This document shows positions 14,501 to 28,900 of a stretch of DNA of 64,000 bases, piece after piece. A program made the translations under genes and the position numbers. The notes beneath the pieces were generated by a model. That model had not been told where the DNA came from. It ran no database searches and worked only from the letters and a program-made list of their open reading frames with translations. Position 1 is the stretch's first letter. Every line of letters starts with the position of its first letter. Source of the stretch: Taenia hydatigena (taxonomy: Eukaryota; Platyhelminthes; Cestoda; Cyclophyllidea; Taeniidae). Location: assembly GCA_036345935.2 (NCBI GenBank), contig JADWOT020000009.1:3429381-3493380 (forward strand). Reading direction: 5' to 3'.

Positions 14501-17500
14501 TCTCTTATTTATTGCGGCAGTAAAGTAGATCGGAAACGCTACTTGTGCCTTGCGCGGTAAGCCACTTTATTTACCCACTGTTATTTCGACAGTGTACGTC
14601 TAGACAGAAAATTATCTCCAACTATTGGCAGTTTTCAATGCGACACCTTCGAACGGTGTCAAATCGATTCGGATTTAATCAAAACATGAATAATTTTAAA
14701 AGTTCTTCTTTACTTTTGATGACGTGTAAATTACTCTTCAGCTTGAAAATGGCATACGTAAATGCTATGCATGAATTAGAATGAAATCGCTCGTTGCCTT
14801 CTCTAGTGAATAGTGTAAAGATTACAGAAAGACCGTGTGAGTGATTACAGAAGAAATGAGGAGTTTGGATCGCCTTTATACCATTTAACAACAAAAACAA
14901 AAGCAACGGAATATTAAATGTAGTCAGGAAATTACAGAAATTTGGATGCACGAAGTACGATTGGTGCTACTCACAAATTAAAAGTGAACTAAAATTACTC
15001 TCGTCACGACACTATTCTAAACATGGCTTTCTTAGCGATTTTAAAAAAGCTGATTTTCAAAACGACACCATGAGAAGTGGGTAATACTTAAGACGACCAA
15101 CCAGTGGTCTGTGCTTCCACTGATGGAAGAGATGAATGGATCCGGAATCACAGGTCGAGTTTGAAAATAACGGCAAGCCCCCTTGAACCCAAAATGGTTT
15201 TGTTGTTTCCTCAAACCTTCACCACTTACACATCACGGCGTTGATGCAACTCTGCAAGCAGCTTAGATGCAGCCTTCGTGTCTCTTTTTCATTTTCATTA
15301 AGAAGATTTCGTTCCAAACCGCACCACTTTTACTAAAATAAGAAATACTCATGCATACCTTTCAAGTTCGTTGGACGAAAACTATCCCCGTGGTGCTTTC
15401 CTTGAAACGATCATCGACGTGATAAACTCTTCACGCACTCTTCCAATTCAGATTATCCGAGGAGAGGGAAGTGTCACAACATTTTATGGGTAATTTGCCA
15501 CCTTGCACCCTTAATGTACTGTGAATCAAGATCCTATACTAGCAAGCCGATTTTGTGGAAGAATAGCAACATCTCAATATTTAATGACGCGTAAGAGCAC
15601 ACAAAAATGGTCTGGTGATGCTTCTCCTGAAAATGAATGATGCCATGTGAGGTGTTTACTGAAAATTCATAATTCATGCACGAGTTGTTGAGGTCACTTA
15701 AAACTGACGCCCTAGCTGTGTAATGCTGGCACACTCCGTAAGCAAGGCCTGCTTCCAATCATCCATTGGGACTTCTCAGTAGATTGTGTTTACGGTAAAT
15801 GTGCAAACCATTCGGTTTTTATGGCGAAAAATGGAACTTGTAAGGGGTAATTTGTCATTCAAGGCAGATAAGCCAGTTCTAGCTACCTCTGGCTTTATTC
15901 CACGCCCATTCACCAACTGTCCATTCTGCTTCACATGCCACAATGCGGCTATTGGGCGTTGACGTCAAGGAAGGGTGATGGTTGTCACTCGGACGAGCTA
16001 AGACAGCATCTTCCTCTAACTCTACCTCCCTTCAAAAAAGTGCGCAACCCACGCAATCACCGCCTTAGGACTGAGCTCTAGCCGGCTCAGGCGATCGACA
16101 AACTCAAGTCGCATTCATCACATTCACCCAACACTCACAATATAATGGTACAGAGCAACGAAGAGGTAGGAGGGGGCGCAGTAAAGCGTGCCAGTCCTTA
16201 CAACTCGAGACAAAACTAGTCCAACGGCTTAGTTAGAGCATTTTGATACTTCGACTTCACCGAAACGGAGGCGCTGACTTCTTGCGCTCCATTAAATAAG
16301 TTTCTCAAGAAAAAGAAGGGAAATGCGAACACAGCGTAGCATGAGCCTCCTACTGCCACCTGTCACAAGGTAGTGCACCCACCCACCCACCCACCCACCC
16401 ATTCACCCACGCATTTGAGAGGGAAGTCAGTAGCCTTGTCTATTCTCTGATTAATCAGCGGTACTTTTAAAAGGCCTCTGTGCTGGCGATTAAAAAAATT
16501 TGAAATGCCTCGCTCGTCAGACTTTTGCGTCCGGCACAATAAAGTGCAGATGAACGGATAGAGTCAATGTTATTTCGAGGTCGTTGGCGTCAACAAGTGT
16601 ACCTGTGTACAGGGCTATGGCAAAAAATACTCAAAAATGCAAGCACTACCACCCCTTCCTCTCTGTGCTAGTTAGATTTCAATGCTCCAGAAATCGGTTA
16701 ATAAATTGGAAAGCTAAAACACGTCTCAATTTAGAAAGCCTAGAATTATCCAGGCAGAGGTCAGCTATAATTTGTCACTGTTCAAATTTAAAATGAGATG
16801 TAACTAAACCTCAGGCTATTCAGACATGTAGGCTTGGCCCCCAAAGGTGGCTTAAACCCGAAATGTTCAACCATTAGTACAGTATCTGTGAGGTTGGGAG
16901 CCCGGCGACGTTTGTCCCTGCCAATGCATCTCAGGTGAAGACACCAGTAACGATTGTCGAGTTTTGATATATTTTGTATTTATCTTCAATGCAGAGGCCT
17001 GGAGCGAAGACACAAACAGTGAAATTTCATAACTGCGCATGCCAACAAGGAGGTGAGTCAGATGTAAACTTACACCTCTCTTTCACGATCTCCGCCACAG
17101 ACGAAGTGACTAGTTACGTTGTTATTTTGTTTCAGAAGCTGCGTTTTTTACATTAACAAGCCACTTATCTTACAGACAAACAGGCTGGTTACGCAACTCT
17201 TTTGATTCAATTTCGTTGTGTATACCTGTGAAACTGCATAACCAATCGTCCTCAAGGTGATCTGAGTGATAATGGTGCTGCAGACCCTCTGATAGGTAGG
17301 CCTCTTCGGTATGAGATGAGTTGTTAAGAGCACCCTACCAAGTAAACCGACGATCAGTTTCTCGTGTTGGCATGCAGCAAGTGTACCCAAAATTTCTGCT
17401 TTAAAGGGCTTCATCTTCTCCAACTTGGTCTACCTTGGAGACGACGTTTCCTTACTTCTATTCGGATAGCATTAAAGTTGTTCTGAACAGACTGGTGAAC

Positions 17501-20500
17501 TCGCCATCTACCAAAGGGAAGCGAAATACTATCAAGATGATGAACAAAGAAACGTTATGCCTTCATTCAAAGCCGTGTAGAAATCAAAAAGCGTTCGGGC
17601 AACCGACTTTTAGGCATGGCCCCATCCCCCGTTAGAAGTCAGTCCCGAAGTCGCATGCAAGGTCATAACAAAACAGATGATGACGTTACGTCCCAAAGGA
17701 ATGCTTGTGAAATGAGACAATTTTAGAGGAAAATTAGATCAACGTCGAATGTAGGATTAGGCCTGAAGAAAGTGTTAAGTAGACTCTTTATTACGCTTTA
17801 CTGCGAAGTAGTTAACATTTAAAAAATGGACATTATTTAACTAAAATACGTTTGGACTGTATAGTCAGAAATAGAATCAAAAAATTCGACCGAAAGATCA
17901 TAGAATTGTCAAGATGCCTTGGGGCAGTCATCATCAACGTAACTTATTAAGGATGCTTACCAGCCAAGCCTTATTGCTGGATTCACAAGACCTACAGCTG
18001 AAGACACTAGAAAAAGAATGTCTTTATATTGCAACCGAGTTACACCCCATTTACAGCTGGAAGTTACCTATCTTCACATAAAATCTGCATTTTTAGTTGA
18101 CGCGAAAATAGTCAGAAGGTAATAACATCCCTATAGAGCCGATCATCACTGACATCATCGGGAGGTCAGTCAGAGCCAGGCAAACAGCGGCATCTGCGGG
18201 TGAGAAATAAACTGTGAGGCCACCGAGAATTGCGTTAGTTCGTTCTCACATTCATTGAGACTGACAAGCTACTTTGGGAGCATGCAACGAGACACCACCT
18301 CGAGAGGCGCACAATAAGTAGTCTCATATACATGTGTGTCGTTTGAAGCGTCGTGAAAGTGCACCAGTGCCTTTCGGGCAAGCAAGGCAAACAGGGATTA
18401 CTTTGGTTCGTCGAGATCCACCTTATTCGTATCTAGATGGTAAATCACTGGAAAGGCGAGATGTTTTGCGATAACCCGATCTCTAATTACACCTGCATTT
18501 GGTTTGCATCAAAAAGCCAATGTCTACAACAAAAAGATATTTGATGCCCCTAGTCTATTTGCATATGCAAGAAGGCAACTACTCGTTGGATGCGAAAAAG
18601 TTGCTAGTGCCTCGATTTTACTTAACCAACTTTCTGCCTTATGTGGGAACGAAACAAGTCAAGTGGAGTCATTGGTGAACGCTTCAAGGCGTTTGCATCA
18701 AATCGCTCACACCATATTGCATTTTCCATTTCATTTCCTGACCAAAAGTGTCAAAATTTGGAGGAGGCTTCGGTAAAAGATGGAAACCCCAAGACGAGGA
18801 GTGGATAGAGAGCATATGCAGAGCAATTAACGGCGACCATTCTCCATCGTCCTTAATTTGAGTTTGAAGGCGCAGCATTACCAACCCTCCATCCACCGTG
18901 AAAACAAGACTCAGAGTGTGCTAATTGGTTCCCTAACTTTCGAACCACTCGGCTATTAGATTAATAGAGGCGCAGGTATTTTGTAAAATTATCAAAACTC
19001 ATAATGGCTGGAGCGAAGTACTTTGCTTGCCAAATAAACGCAGGCTCAGTTTTCAGTAGAAGCTTGTATTTGCGGATACATCAGAACACTGATTTTCCGC
19101 TTAATTACACCCAGCCGTAGGAAATAGTGTGAAGCAGAGTTTGAGGCGTCAAGTCAAAAGAAGTCGTTGACACGTGATTCTATTTAATAGGTAATGGGAA
19201 AGAGGGTGCGCTGAATATCAAACCCAATGAGAGTGACTCTTTTTAGTTTTAATGAACCCATCTATCACTTTCCACCACTAATTAATTTGTAAATCTACTT
19301 TCACATGAATACTCGAGCCGATTTAGTCAAGTGAAGAGAGACACAACTTGAAGAAATAGTCCCCAAAGTCAGTGGAACCCTGATCGAGCCTGCATAAACT
19401 GTCACCAATGTCTGAGATTGAATTGACTTGCTCGTGGTCCTGATAGGAAGTGTTTACTGGATTCTCGTCACACAGGACTTGATCACAACCCCCAGATAAT
19501 ATTAGGAGGCTTGAGGATTTTCATGAAGCAAAACAGCGATCGGGAGATTTTATCAACGAAAAAACCGAATCCCCCCAGTATCGGCAATTGTTGAAGCAAT
19601 TAAGGGCCTCATATCCATAAAAAGTAATAGTTAGTTTGACACGCTCACTGCCAGGATCTCGGGGGTAAACTGACAACCACAGCTTAGGTACTTGTGTCAC
19701 AGAAATGAACAATTCAGACGCCACTTGGAACCCAAGCAGGAGCAACCGATCGCAGACTACGAAAGATCTGCCCTCATTTTACTGTTATGCCATCTACCTC
19801 CGACTGAATCAAACCTTTGTTTGTACGGTTTGGGGTTATAAGTTTTTACATCTAATTGTAGCGTTGAGAGGAATCATAAAAGTGGAGATGGTATGCGCAT
19901 ATGGCGCTGGAAGGGAACCCATCAAGATCGTATCTCATGGAGGGAAAATTTCCAAAACAGATCCCATGGCTTTTAGCCAGCCTAGAGCCCACTTTAGCTG
20001 CACACGAACTGTCTTGTTTAGCGTCTATTTCTGTCCTCACCTGCGTGATGACGAAATTCGGGTCCGGGCTGGGGCAAGGTGGTGGCAACACCCACGGATT
20101 AGTCTTGTGCGTGTCTGTAACCACGACGGCTGCACTAATAAGGACACGCACGCCCCAGTGCAAAACCAAGCTTTTCCGTGACCTAAAATTTTAAACTCCC
20201 TACGCAGGAAAATTGGATGAAGGATGCAGTGTACCAGTGAAGCATGGATATTCTTTAATGCTACCCCCTTTTTCGTGGTTAGTTCCTCCTCTATCAGTGG
20301 CATTTCAAAACGCGCCACATCAGATGCAGTCACATTCTAAATTATGGGATGAAATGTTTTCATATCATTCTAAAACTAAACTCATAAGGCCAAAATGATT
20401 GCTTAAAAATAAGGAATTTCGTATTGCTATTTTAAGATTATTTAAAGTTATAAAAGGCGAAAACCCATCCTACAGCATCCAAATAAATTCATTGTCATAG

Positions 20501-22102
20501 AAAGTACCGTACCCCCCAGTGGGAAAGGCTAGATTGAATTTGCTTACATCTACGCATGAGGACAGATTTCAATTCTCTACTCACCTTATTGAGTTTCTCC
20601 AGCTCCCGTGATAGAGTCTGATTAATTTTCTGGAACACGTCATCTTCGTTGACGTGTCTAACATAGTTTTGACCGTTCGTTCCCAACCCATGCTTGACAA
20701 CTGATCGAAGGAGATGAGCAAAGCACCCAGCCGCCACTTCCACGTCTGGCAAAATACCGCCTATTTCGCTCCAGTTCGAGTCTCCACTTTTGGGAGATGT
20801 TCGAGGAAACAGATTTCCCACCACCACACCCACACTTGAAGAACTTGGAAGGAAGCTAGAGCCCCCAACACTGCGGTTACTGAGGCTGGAAGTTTTGCGA
20901 ACTAGAGCATCAATTCGTGCAGTTCTCGCAGCTGAGCGATTTCCGTTTTGACCTGTGGGAGGTTTTCCGCCAACTGAGGGCAACTGAGGCAATGTGAGAA
21001 AGCCCAGCGGCAAATTATGCTCAGGTACCGTTTTCGAGTCCTTGAAGATGAACACATAGACGAGATTTGAAGTCTCGATTCGGAGAATGTCACCTGGTTC
21101 AAGAGATTTATTAATCGGAAAGCTATTGGATTCTGTTAGTGCCTCCCAGTTAAGAATCACCGTGAGAGGATATTCAGGTTGAATAACATTGTAAGTAGAA
21201 GAAATACACAGCCAAATTGCCTTAGAGTCGGTGCTGGCAGGATGACTCTTAGCAATGAAACGAATTGGTGATTTGAAGCCATTGTGATGTTCCCCATTAA
21301 TATTTATATTTTCACGGGAGGCCCTTGCTTCTGGCGAGAGGTACAATCGAATGTCGTTGTACGCTGAAGTTCCCATTGTCATTTCGCTTAGCTTGCCCTG
21401 ACAGATATCCGAAAAGCTGTGCACAAGAAGATCACTTTCAGGCCTGCTTCCCTTGATCAAAAGGAGGAACGGACATTGGGGTGCCATTAGCTGTGAACTG
21501 ATATCCATTGAGTCAACCGTAGTCTGAACCCTCGGTCGAATTCGGAATGGAAATGACACTGGGGATGAAAGAAGTTGTTTTCGCAGTTCCAAACGACGGC
21601 ACAGCCCTGGTGCAGGTGCCATGAGGGAAAAAATGTTCAAAATCTTTTCCTCTAGAGGTAGAGGACGTGAGTTGAGTTCACTAAACACCTCTCCAGGATC
21701 ATTTACTGTGCCCGATTCACTGATAGCTTTCGAATTCGCTGGAAGTCTACCGATGACTTCAAATAGGTCGACTTGACCGGCAATAATATTTCCTTCAGAA
21801 GAGAGTTGTATGACCACCTTTTCGATGCATTCACTCACCGTATAATCATTTTGTACAAAGACGGTTTTAAACTTAGCAGAAGGACACACGTTTTCGCAAA
21901 AGACGCGTAGATATCGACCTGTCTTTCCCGCAAGCTGGCCCACCTCTGAAATAGATAGCTCACGTCCCAGGCCGGGTAGGGTGTGAGAGGCAATGGTAGG
22001 TGAACTCTGTTTCCGATGGCCAATCTGGGACTGAGAGCCGTGGAAGATACGTCGAATTTTCCCACTCGTCGTGGAAGACCGACGCGAATCGATCAGGGAC
22101 AT
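5520..22102 (-). CDS. RADIL: Radil-like Rap effector (RA-FHA-DIL-PDZ)
   Basis: Ten exons on the reverse strand: 22102-20585, 14305-13928, 10936-10375, 9395-9232, 8204-8009, 7933-7766, 7584-7271, 7143-6520, 6127-5991, 5598-5520. Phases are continuous over 4140 nt (1379 aa). Exon 1 alone carries a Ras-association domain (about residues 62-225) and an FHA-like fold (about 295-375, ending EPGDILRIETSNLVYVFIF). Exons 3-5 carry the dilute (DIL) core, with AINWGTGTQVLNLTKAL and QMSWEQLRSKRPSLSP. A glutamate run of eight lies in exon 3. Exons 8-10 encode a C-terminal PDZ domain (YGLKFVEG, then LGDRILAINGKDVTGM). This order is that of Radil rather than afadin, which has two RA domains. Known Radil proteins bind Rap1 and promote integrin adhesion at the plasma membrane. 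Least certain are the exon 7 acceptor (chosen by phase) and the final 26-codon exon. Introns 1 (6.3 kb) and 2 (3 kb) could hide a further in-phase exon. Confidence 0.85.
14306..20584 (-). other. Large first intron of the Radil-like gene
   Basis: A 6.3-kb intron between phase-0 borders. It holds a short CCCA tandem run near 16376-16401 and several open frames without recognisable domains. No exon could be placed here, but an extra multiple-of-three exon cannot be excluded. Confidence 0.6.
16376..16401. repeat. CCCA tetranucleotide microsatellite
   Basis: About six tandem CCCA units, followed by two degenerate units around 16402-16412. It lies in intron 1 of the Radil-like gene. Confidence 0.9.
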
Positions 22103-23327
22103 GTGGTTGTTCTGCTACCCAATGATGCTACTGGAGGAGAACTGAAGCCTCTTGAAAGAATGCTAGGCGCAGTTACGTTCCACACCTTGTTCATTCACCA
22201 CAGTGTGCGGTGAGAGTGCTCGTATGTGCATGTGCGGGCGCATGTGCCGAGAGAGCGGAGTTCTGGTGCACGCTCGTGCCAGCCGCGGATTGGATCAGCT
22301 TTGTCGCCTTTCCATTGGTCCATGCCCAATGAACTTATAAGCAATTAAGAAATTGACTCGAGGACGTGCTGATATGCATCTCATAGGGCAACAGAGTGGG
22401 GCTATAACACCTCATCCGCGCGCCCCTTGGATCGAGCAAATCACTCGACACGATGGCTACATCATCTTGAGTTAGCTTGTTTCAGCTTGCGATCTAACGA
22501 TGACAAGTTCGAGCTGCTATAGGTCCTCAATGCAGCAGAGGTTTTAAATTGGCTTATTAAAAATTACAATTACTTCGGGTATTTGATTTACTTACTTGCC
22601 AAGACGACGATTTCGATACAAAAACGGTAAATTTATGTAGTTTGATTCCATATGAAATATATGCAACCTGTTGAAGAGGCCAGACAGATGTAACATGACA
22701 CCGATTCACCGTTTTGTTGTCATTCATTTCTCTTGGACTGGTGGATATTTCTCGTTTATTTAACTACAAATTATTTACTGTTCCTGTAAAAAATTGTCAA
22801 CTCAAAATTGGCGCAGACTGTTCCACTACCTAACAGTTCACCGACCGCATTCACCTGCTACTGAAGTACGAAACCCAATTTAAAGGCAATTATCCGGCAC
22901 ATGTTCTGCTTCGTTTCGTGAGCATTTTCTGATCTTTCTATTGCGTTCTTCTTTCGATGAAACACGTAACAAACGTTACCGCGGGTTCTTGAGTTCAGCT
23001 AATTTGTGGGCAAATTTGACCAATGGGAAAAGATAATAAATTTACGCAACATACTACTGATGGTAGGAAATAAGAGAACAGTAGGCATTTGGTATTGGAC
23101 CCAAATACCCAAAAGGATGACTCGAAAAGCATCAATAAAATACCTTTCCGCTCAACTTTTCAAACCATCTGATTTGTAGTGCTTGAATGGGAAGAAAATC
23201 ACCCATTGACTATGGCATTACAAAAGGCATATTAGGGCGTTGATAAAAGCACGTGTCTTGTGCCCTTATCAATCGCCATATTAAACCAATATTATCTGCG
23301 GAGCTACAACCTTACACCGGTTGCTGA

Positions 23328-23497
23328 TGTAGCACCCTGAGACTTCCCTGAAGGGAAAGGACGAAATGATACTCGGACAGTGGGCCTGGAACTACTGGAG
23401 TGGCCCAGAGGCCAGCTCACTCGGCGAAAGTACAATGGTAGAGCCCCTAGGGGTGGTTCATTGCCGAAACTGAGAGGTAAACAGCCAAAGTATTACA
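23328..23497 (-). mobile_element. Degenerate solo LTR of the TRIM family
   Basis: Both ends match the family: TGTAGCACCCTGAGACTTCC at the left and CCAAAGTATTACA at the right. The motif GGCCCAGAGGCCAGC sits in the middle. The A/T palindrome of the consensus is lost, so this is an old copy. No target duplication was found. Confidence 0.7.
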
Positions 23498-24480
23498 GTG
23501 ATGCCTCTTCTCACTCCACTGCGCTCGGACAAATATTTGGAACATAGGAATGTCACTCTTCTCAGCTGATTATTTTATCCTTTTGGCTCGCACTTCGCTA
23601 CAGTATTACTACGATATCAATTTACATCGCGAATTGTTGTGAAGAAAATTCTTCTCCAACACAAAGATAAAATCAGCTCACTGAATGGTGGCATCCCATT
23701 GAAAATGCCAACAGGATAACAAATATCCCCTCGCCAGACAATTGCATTGCGTGTAAGCATGTTTAGCACAAGTTGCATGGCCGAAATTCTTGGCCGCAGC
23801 CACAAGAAAATAGGTCCCCGTGTATCGCAGATTAAGGTTGCTTAGTCTACAAAAAACCTCCGGGTCAGCATCCTTGAAATGCAAAAAAGGCGTGCTTAGG
23901 TGTAGTTGGTCAGTCAAAGCAAGAGAACGAACAGTTTTAAGGATATTCACTCATTTTCCAGTAGGCACTACATGAGAGAAACTGTGATACATTTCGACTG
24001 AATGAGGCTAAATACAAGGTTACCGAATAAGCTCGTGAGGTTTTGATGACAACAACCAGGGAACCTCGGGAATCAGCAAACAACACCATACTCAAAAGTA
24101 CAACCTTTCATTAGCTAGTTGCGAAGCGCACATCTGTCGAGTCCACTTCGTCACTTGGGACAAGCAGGCTAGTTCTAGCCACCATGTGATTACCAGGTAG
24201 TAATGCCAAGAGGTGATGATGATGGTCACTTGGTGCATTACCGTTGGAGAGGTACAGAGGATGAGAAGGCTAAGGCAACATATTTCTCCCATTGGAAAGT
24301 GAGTTTAACTATTCTTACCGATGTTTTACAGCAGTATGGGGTCTTACATTATCACGTGAGATGAAGGACTGAGCCTTCTGATACCATCGTACCAAGTTGT
24401 GTCAAAATTACAATCCTGATTGTCTGGCCCGCACCTGTGCATAAAATACTGACGAAAAACTAAGTCTCCAAAACGCACAT

Positions 24481-24501
24481 CACACACACACACACACACA
24501 C
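24481..24501. repeat. CA dinucleotide microsatellite
   Basis: Ten CA units followed by a short GA run, in the spacer upstream of the Radil-like gene. Confidence 0.9.
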
Positions 24502-25774
24502 GAGAGAGATAGAGGCTTCATAGGAGCTCAGAAGTGAGTGAGGCGACTGGTAAATAAGTTGCTTGCAATAAAAAGACATTCCTCGTCACAAGTCAGCCAG
24601 CAAGCGATCCTTTCCGAACAAAGGGACTTTATAACGGGATGCAAAGGAGCGAAGAACAACTCACCGCCTGTCATCTGCTGTTAGTGCATTGAACTAAAGT
24701 GAAACCCACTTGCCCAGCTACCACCATAGTCTTTTCCTTCAAGTTGATGTAGGCATGAGCCAATCGCCTTGTCAGTCACGTTAAGCATCACCAACGGTTA
24801 TAATTTCTGAGCCCACTCGGCCCTCCTTTAGTATCCGCAGTGAGATGCAGTTATGTTCGAAAATAAAAGGTCATATTCAGCGGTGATCCTTGAGTGGCTC
24901 ATTATCAAAACCAATGGTTGGTTATTCACCTGACCCTTTCTACTACCGCAGCCTACACAATCTCCAGATTTGACGAACTCACCTCGTGAAGCAGGCATGC
25001 TCAAATCGCATCCATCAACTTCAACCAACTTTTGTGATATGAGAAATTAAAAAAAAAAAACAAGGAAATAGTAGAAAAGGTAATCAGAAGTATCGCACTG
25101 ATAGACTGGTGCGCACCTGCCTATGTCCCATAATACATGCACACTAGGAAGCGCATTTACTTTGCAAGTGCCTTCAGGTCACAGCAGGTCATTGCAATGA
25201 GTTATACTGAAAACTGCACGAACTTCCTGATAAACTTTTGTGCAGACCATACATCTCCACCTGAATTCAGTACCCGATCACCAACTTCGAACAAACCCTT
25301 GATGGTCACAAGTGTGAGCTGAAGAATGAACCTGTAAGCCAAGAGACTAACATGCAAAGTCCATCACCAATGCCAATCTGCCAAAATCCAGTCATTTCCA
25401 ATTTCAACTGTGAAATTTCACAGCAAAAGCTCCTCATTTCCCGAATATACCAATTGCACCTCATATCTAGGCAGAGACATTCAGAAATTCGATGTTGCCG
25501 CACTGGCTTCGGTCTCGTTGATTTTCCGAGGACAGTTAATTCAGCAGAATCTACCCATCAGGCACAGGCCGAATCCCAGCACAGTGACTTAGGCGATCAA
25601 CCGAACCATTTTGCCCACGCAAGATCCAAAAAACCTCAAATTCAGGTGGAACAACAATACATGAACGGACATTACTGACTGTCAAGCGCATAAGAACAAG
25701 TCCTCCAGAGTGAGGCAACTTATTCAGTAGCGAAAAATTTTTCTTAAAGGAACCCGAAAAATTAAATTGGTTTT

Positions 25775-25780
25775 TTTATT
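25775..25780 (-). terminator. Candidate polyadenylation signal for ECT2
   Basis: AATAAA on the reverse strand, about 160 nt downstream of the ECT2 stop codon at 25937. Confidence 0.5.
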
Positions 25781-25936
25781 CACTCAGCACATGGGATAAA
25801 AATATACAAACATGTCCAAATCCCCTAAATCAGCCAATAAAATGTCAAGAAGCGCAACAATATTATGGGGATTGGGTATGAAAGGGTCAATCAAGTTTCA
25901 TCCCAAAGAATGGGATTCTCGAGGGTGTACGTTTGT

Positions 25937-28900
25937 TCACTTGAAAAAGAAGGTTCTTCGAAAGAAGCTCTCGCGTCTACTCGAAGAACCCGCGTTTGAC
26001 GAGCTCTGTCCACTGCCACCCTCCTCTGTTGTCACAGCCGCCTCCCCTTCCTCCTCCTTCACCATCATCTCGCTCTTGGTTCGATGGAAGATGGCACCGC
26101 CATACGGTCTTCGAGACTTGCTTTTCTTACCTACCTTCATTTTCTTGGAATATGAGCAAGAGGAGGTGAGGAGAGACGGTGAGGGGTGAACAATCATGCT
26201 ACATGTGTCCAGGGCAGAGTCAGCGGGACGATGACGGACAACCACTTTCACATTGCCAGTATCTTCGCCACGACCCTCACTGAGAGTAATAAGGCTACTC
26301 CAGCTGGTTAAACTTTCTGGAGATGAATTGCGCTGGATTATCTTTGGCTTTCCCGCCGATTGTGTCGCTGCTGCCATTGACTTTTGCAGTGGAGGGGCGG
26401 TTGGGACGCGAAAGGGAGAGGTGAAGAGGTTCTTTATGGAGGTGGAACTACTGGTTGCTGGAACACGTGAAACAGGGTGATTCACGCGAAGCAAGAGGTT
26501 GCACTCAGAGGCAGACTAAAACGGAGAATGTTAGCATCCATATTAACCCACTTTGTCAGCAAGCAAATGCATTTAGGATTAGGCGTAAATCAAATAGGTG
26601 CGTCCAATTTTTGAAGATTTACAGCCTATTTATGAAAAGCATGAGTTGAATGGACTCAGGGAAGATGTCAATTAGTCGCGTTGCTCTACTGCTCTGGCTA
26701 AGTGACAAATAGGGTGGAAATGAGGCACTCGTTAATGGTATCTACTGTCAGTAAAATCTACCAATTGCATACAAGCTATATGACATTTCCAAAATCATCC
26801 AATTCAATGATAGCAAATTGCACGCGTTAATGTTATTTCAGAAAGGACCTGTAGAAATAACTGACAGCCCCAAAATTTCTGTAACCCTGGATAAAGTACA
26901 GACAAAGACATCTAATAAGAAAATTTAGCTCGTACCTGGGATATGCAACACACGAACGATGATGTGGAGGACCAAGTGCTAATATTAGCGTTAGATTGAA
27001 ACAAGATTCCTAATTACATATTAATTCAAAAAAATCAGAGGCCTAAGAGATCATGAGCTACATTGCCGTAATATAGACAATGAAAACTTGCTATTTCAAG
27101 TATACACATGGAATAATAGTGCTTTTGAATGACCTGATCTGAATTGCCACTCAAACTATGTCATCAACAAACCTTATCGAGACCTGCAGTAGCGGGAGCG
27201 CGTGGATCAATGGATCGAAAGCGAGGTAGGGGTTGATGACGCATAAACCAACTAGCTTCACCTCCTCCTGCCACCGCCTTTACCACTACACCCTCCACGT
27301 TGCACTCGTCCTCGTCTGCCGTTGCTAACGGAGCCACGCGTGACAGAGAGCTCGAATCAGAGGCCGTGCGCTGATGGTCACGTTGACACTGCCGCCGCTC
27401 CGGCTGCTTCGATCGACGAATGCCCGCCAGGAAGGACCGATAAATGCTCTTTCGAGTCGCGTTCCTCATAAAAAATTGGTTTATTTACCAACAAAACACA
27501 TATCCAGGAACCTGACACCGATTTAAAGTATCAAGTAAAGTTCAAAAGGTTCAATTTAACTAACAATTTTAAAATACAAAAATTAAGGCCGTAGAGCACA
27601 AGCATTAGTGCTAACGGCTCAAAATGTACACCGCCAGCGTTCCAAGTATGACATCTTGTTGGATCAAACTGTGTTGCGAAACAAATAGACACAGATATTC
27701 ACAGTTTTAGGGCAACTAAATCTTTTGTTTTTAATTGAGCTGAGGTCGACCTTGAGATTTGCGTTACACAAAGAATGATTGATAGGATGGCAATTATGAC
27801 AGCAAACCGGTAGAACCGTAAACTTACATGAGTCCACCGAAGGATTGTCTACCATGACCACTGCCGTGTGCAAGGCGAGAGCAATTTGAACGGAGGGAGG
27901 TGGTGGAGGAGGTGGCAGCATTAGGACCCTTTTTTGTCCTCTTGTTCGTGACAGTGGAGGGGACGGAGGGTGGAAAGAAACCGGGCCAAGGACCCGAAGA
28001 TGAGCAGGAGTCTACGGAGATAACATCGTCTTCCTCGCCGCCACCGTTGTAGGGATTTTTCCCTCCACCCGATGTTACCTCCTCTCCCTCCTCCTCATCA
28101 GAGATGAACTCTAGCCAGAGCTTCTTCCTCTCCGTCTTTGAAGCAGAGGTAGTAACAGGATCAGCTACTACTGCAGTGCCGGCAACTGTGGGAGTGATGG
28201 AGGCATTTTGTGAAACGTAGCTATCGTTCAACAGCTGCGAATCGGCTTCCATCGTCTCATCAAACCTGTTCACTGTCCTGATGGAGGATTTCAATGGAGT
28301 TGCCTTGGGCGTGTGGGAAAGCAGCTAGAACAATTAGAACGAACAACTGGTCCTAGTGATAAATCAAAAGAAAGCGTAAAGAATTCGCGGAGAACAATTA
28401 AACTAAAGCAACGCATTTCGATTTTGCGTCTAAAACATCAAAATGGAACATTAAAATCAAGTACCACATGGTTGAATTCCTGAACAATGCTACCGTAAGT
28501 GGGGACCTCCTCCTCATAAATAGGCCTTTCATTCATAAATGAACTGAGCTCGCAAAAAGTAGTTGCAATCGTTCCTCCGAGATGCACGATAGGGTTCAGC
28601 ATTATAGGACAAAGCAGAGGATTTTGCTGGAGGGTTATTGAGCTTGTTTGCATTATTTTACACGAGCTTTTCAGTATCCCGAAATTTCCCCCTTAGGTTG
28701 GTGACATGGAGGCTGAATCTGACGTATAACTTTCGATTTTTACCCTTCATGACATCTGGACATAATGAAAACAACAAGTGCAAATAGGCGGAACCTGAAT
28801 GAAACTCCTAGAGGCTAATATGTGTTTACTGTTTCATTGAGCGGCTTTATAAATACAGATTCTCCCATGAGCGGCAAGTGGATTCAGCCGACAGAGAGCA

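Larger units (their letters stand above)
22103..25936. other. Spacer between ECT2 3' end and Radil 5' end
   Basis: Both flanking genes are on the reverse strand, so this holds the Radil promoter (right after 22102) and the ECT2 3' untranslated region (just below 25937). It also contains a degenerate solo LTR at 23328-23497 and a CA microsatellite at 24481-24501. Open frames such as 25352-25678 show no domain similarity. Confidence 0.5.
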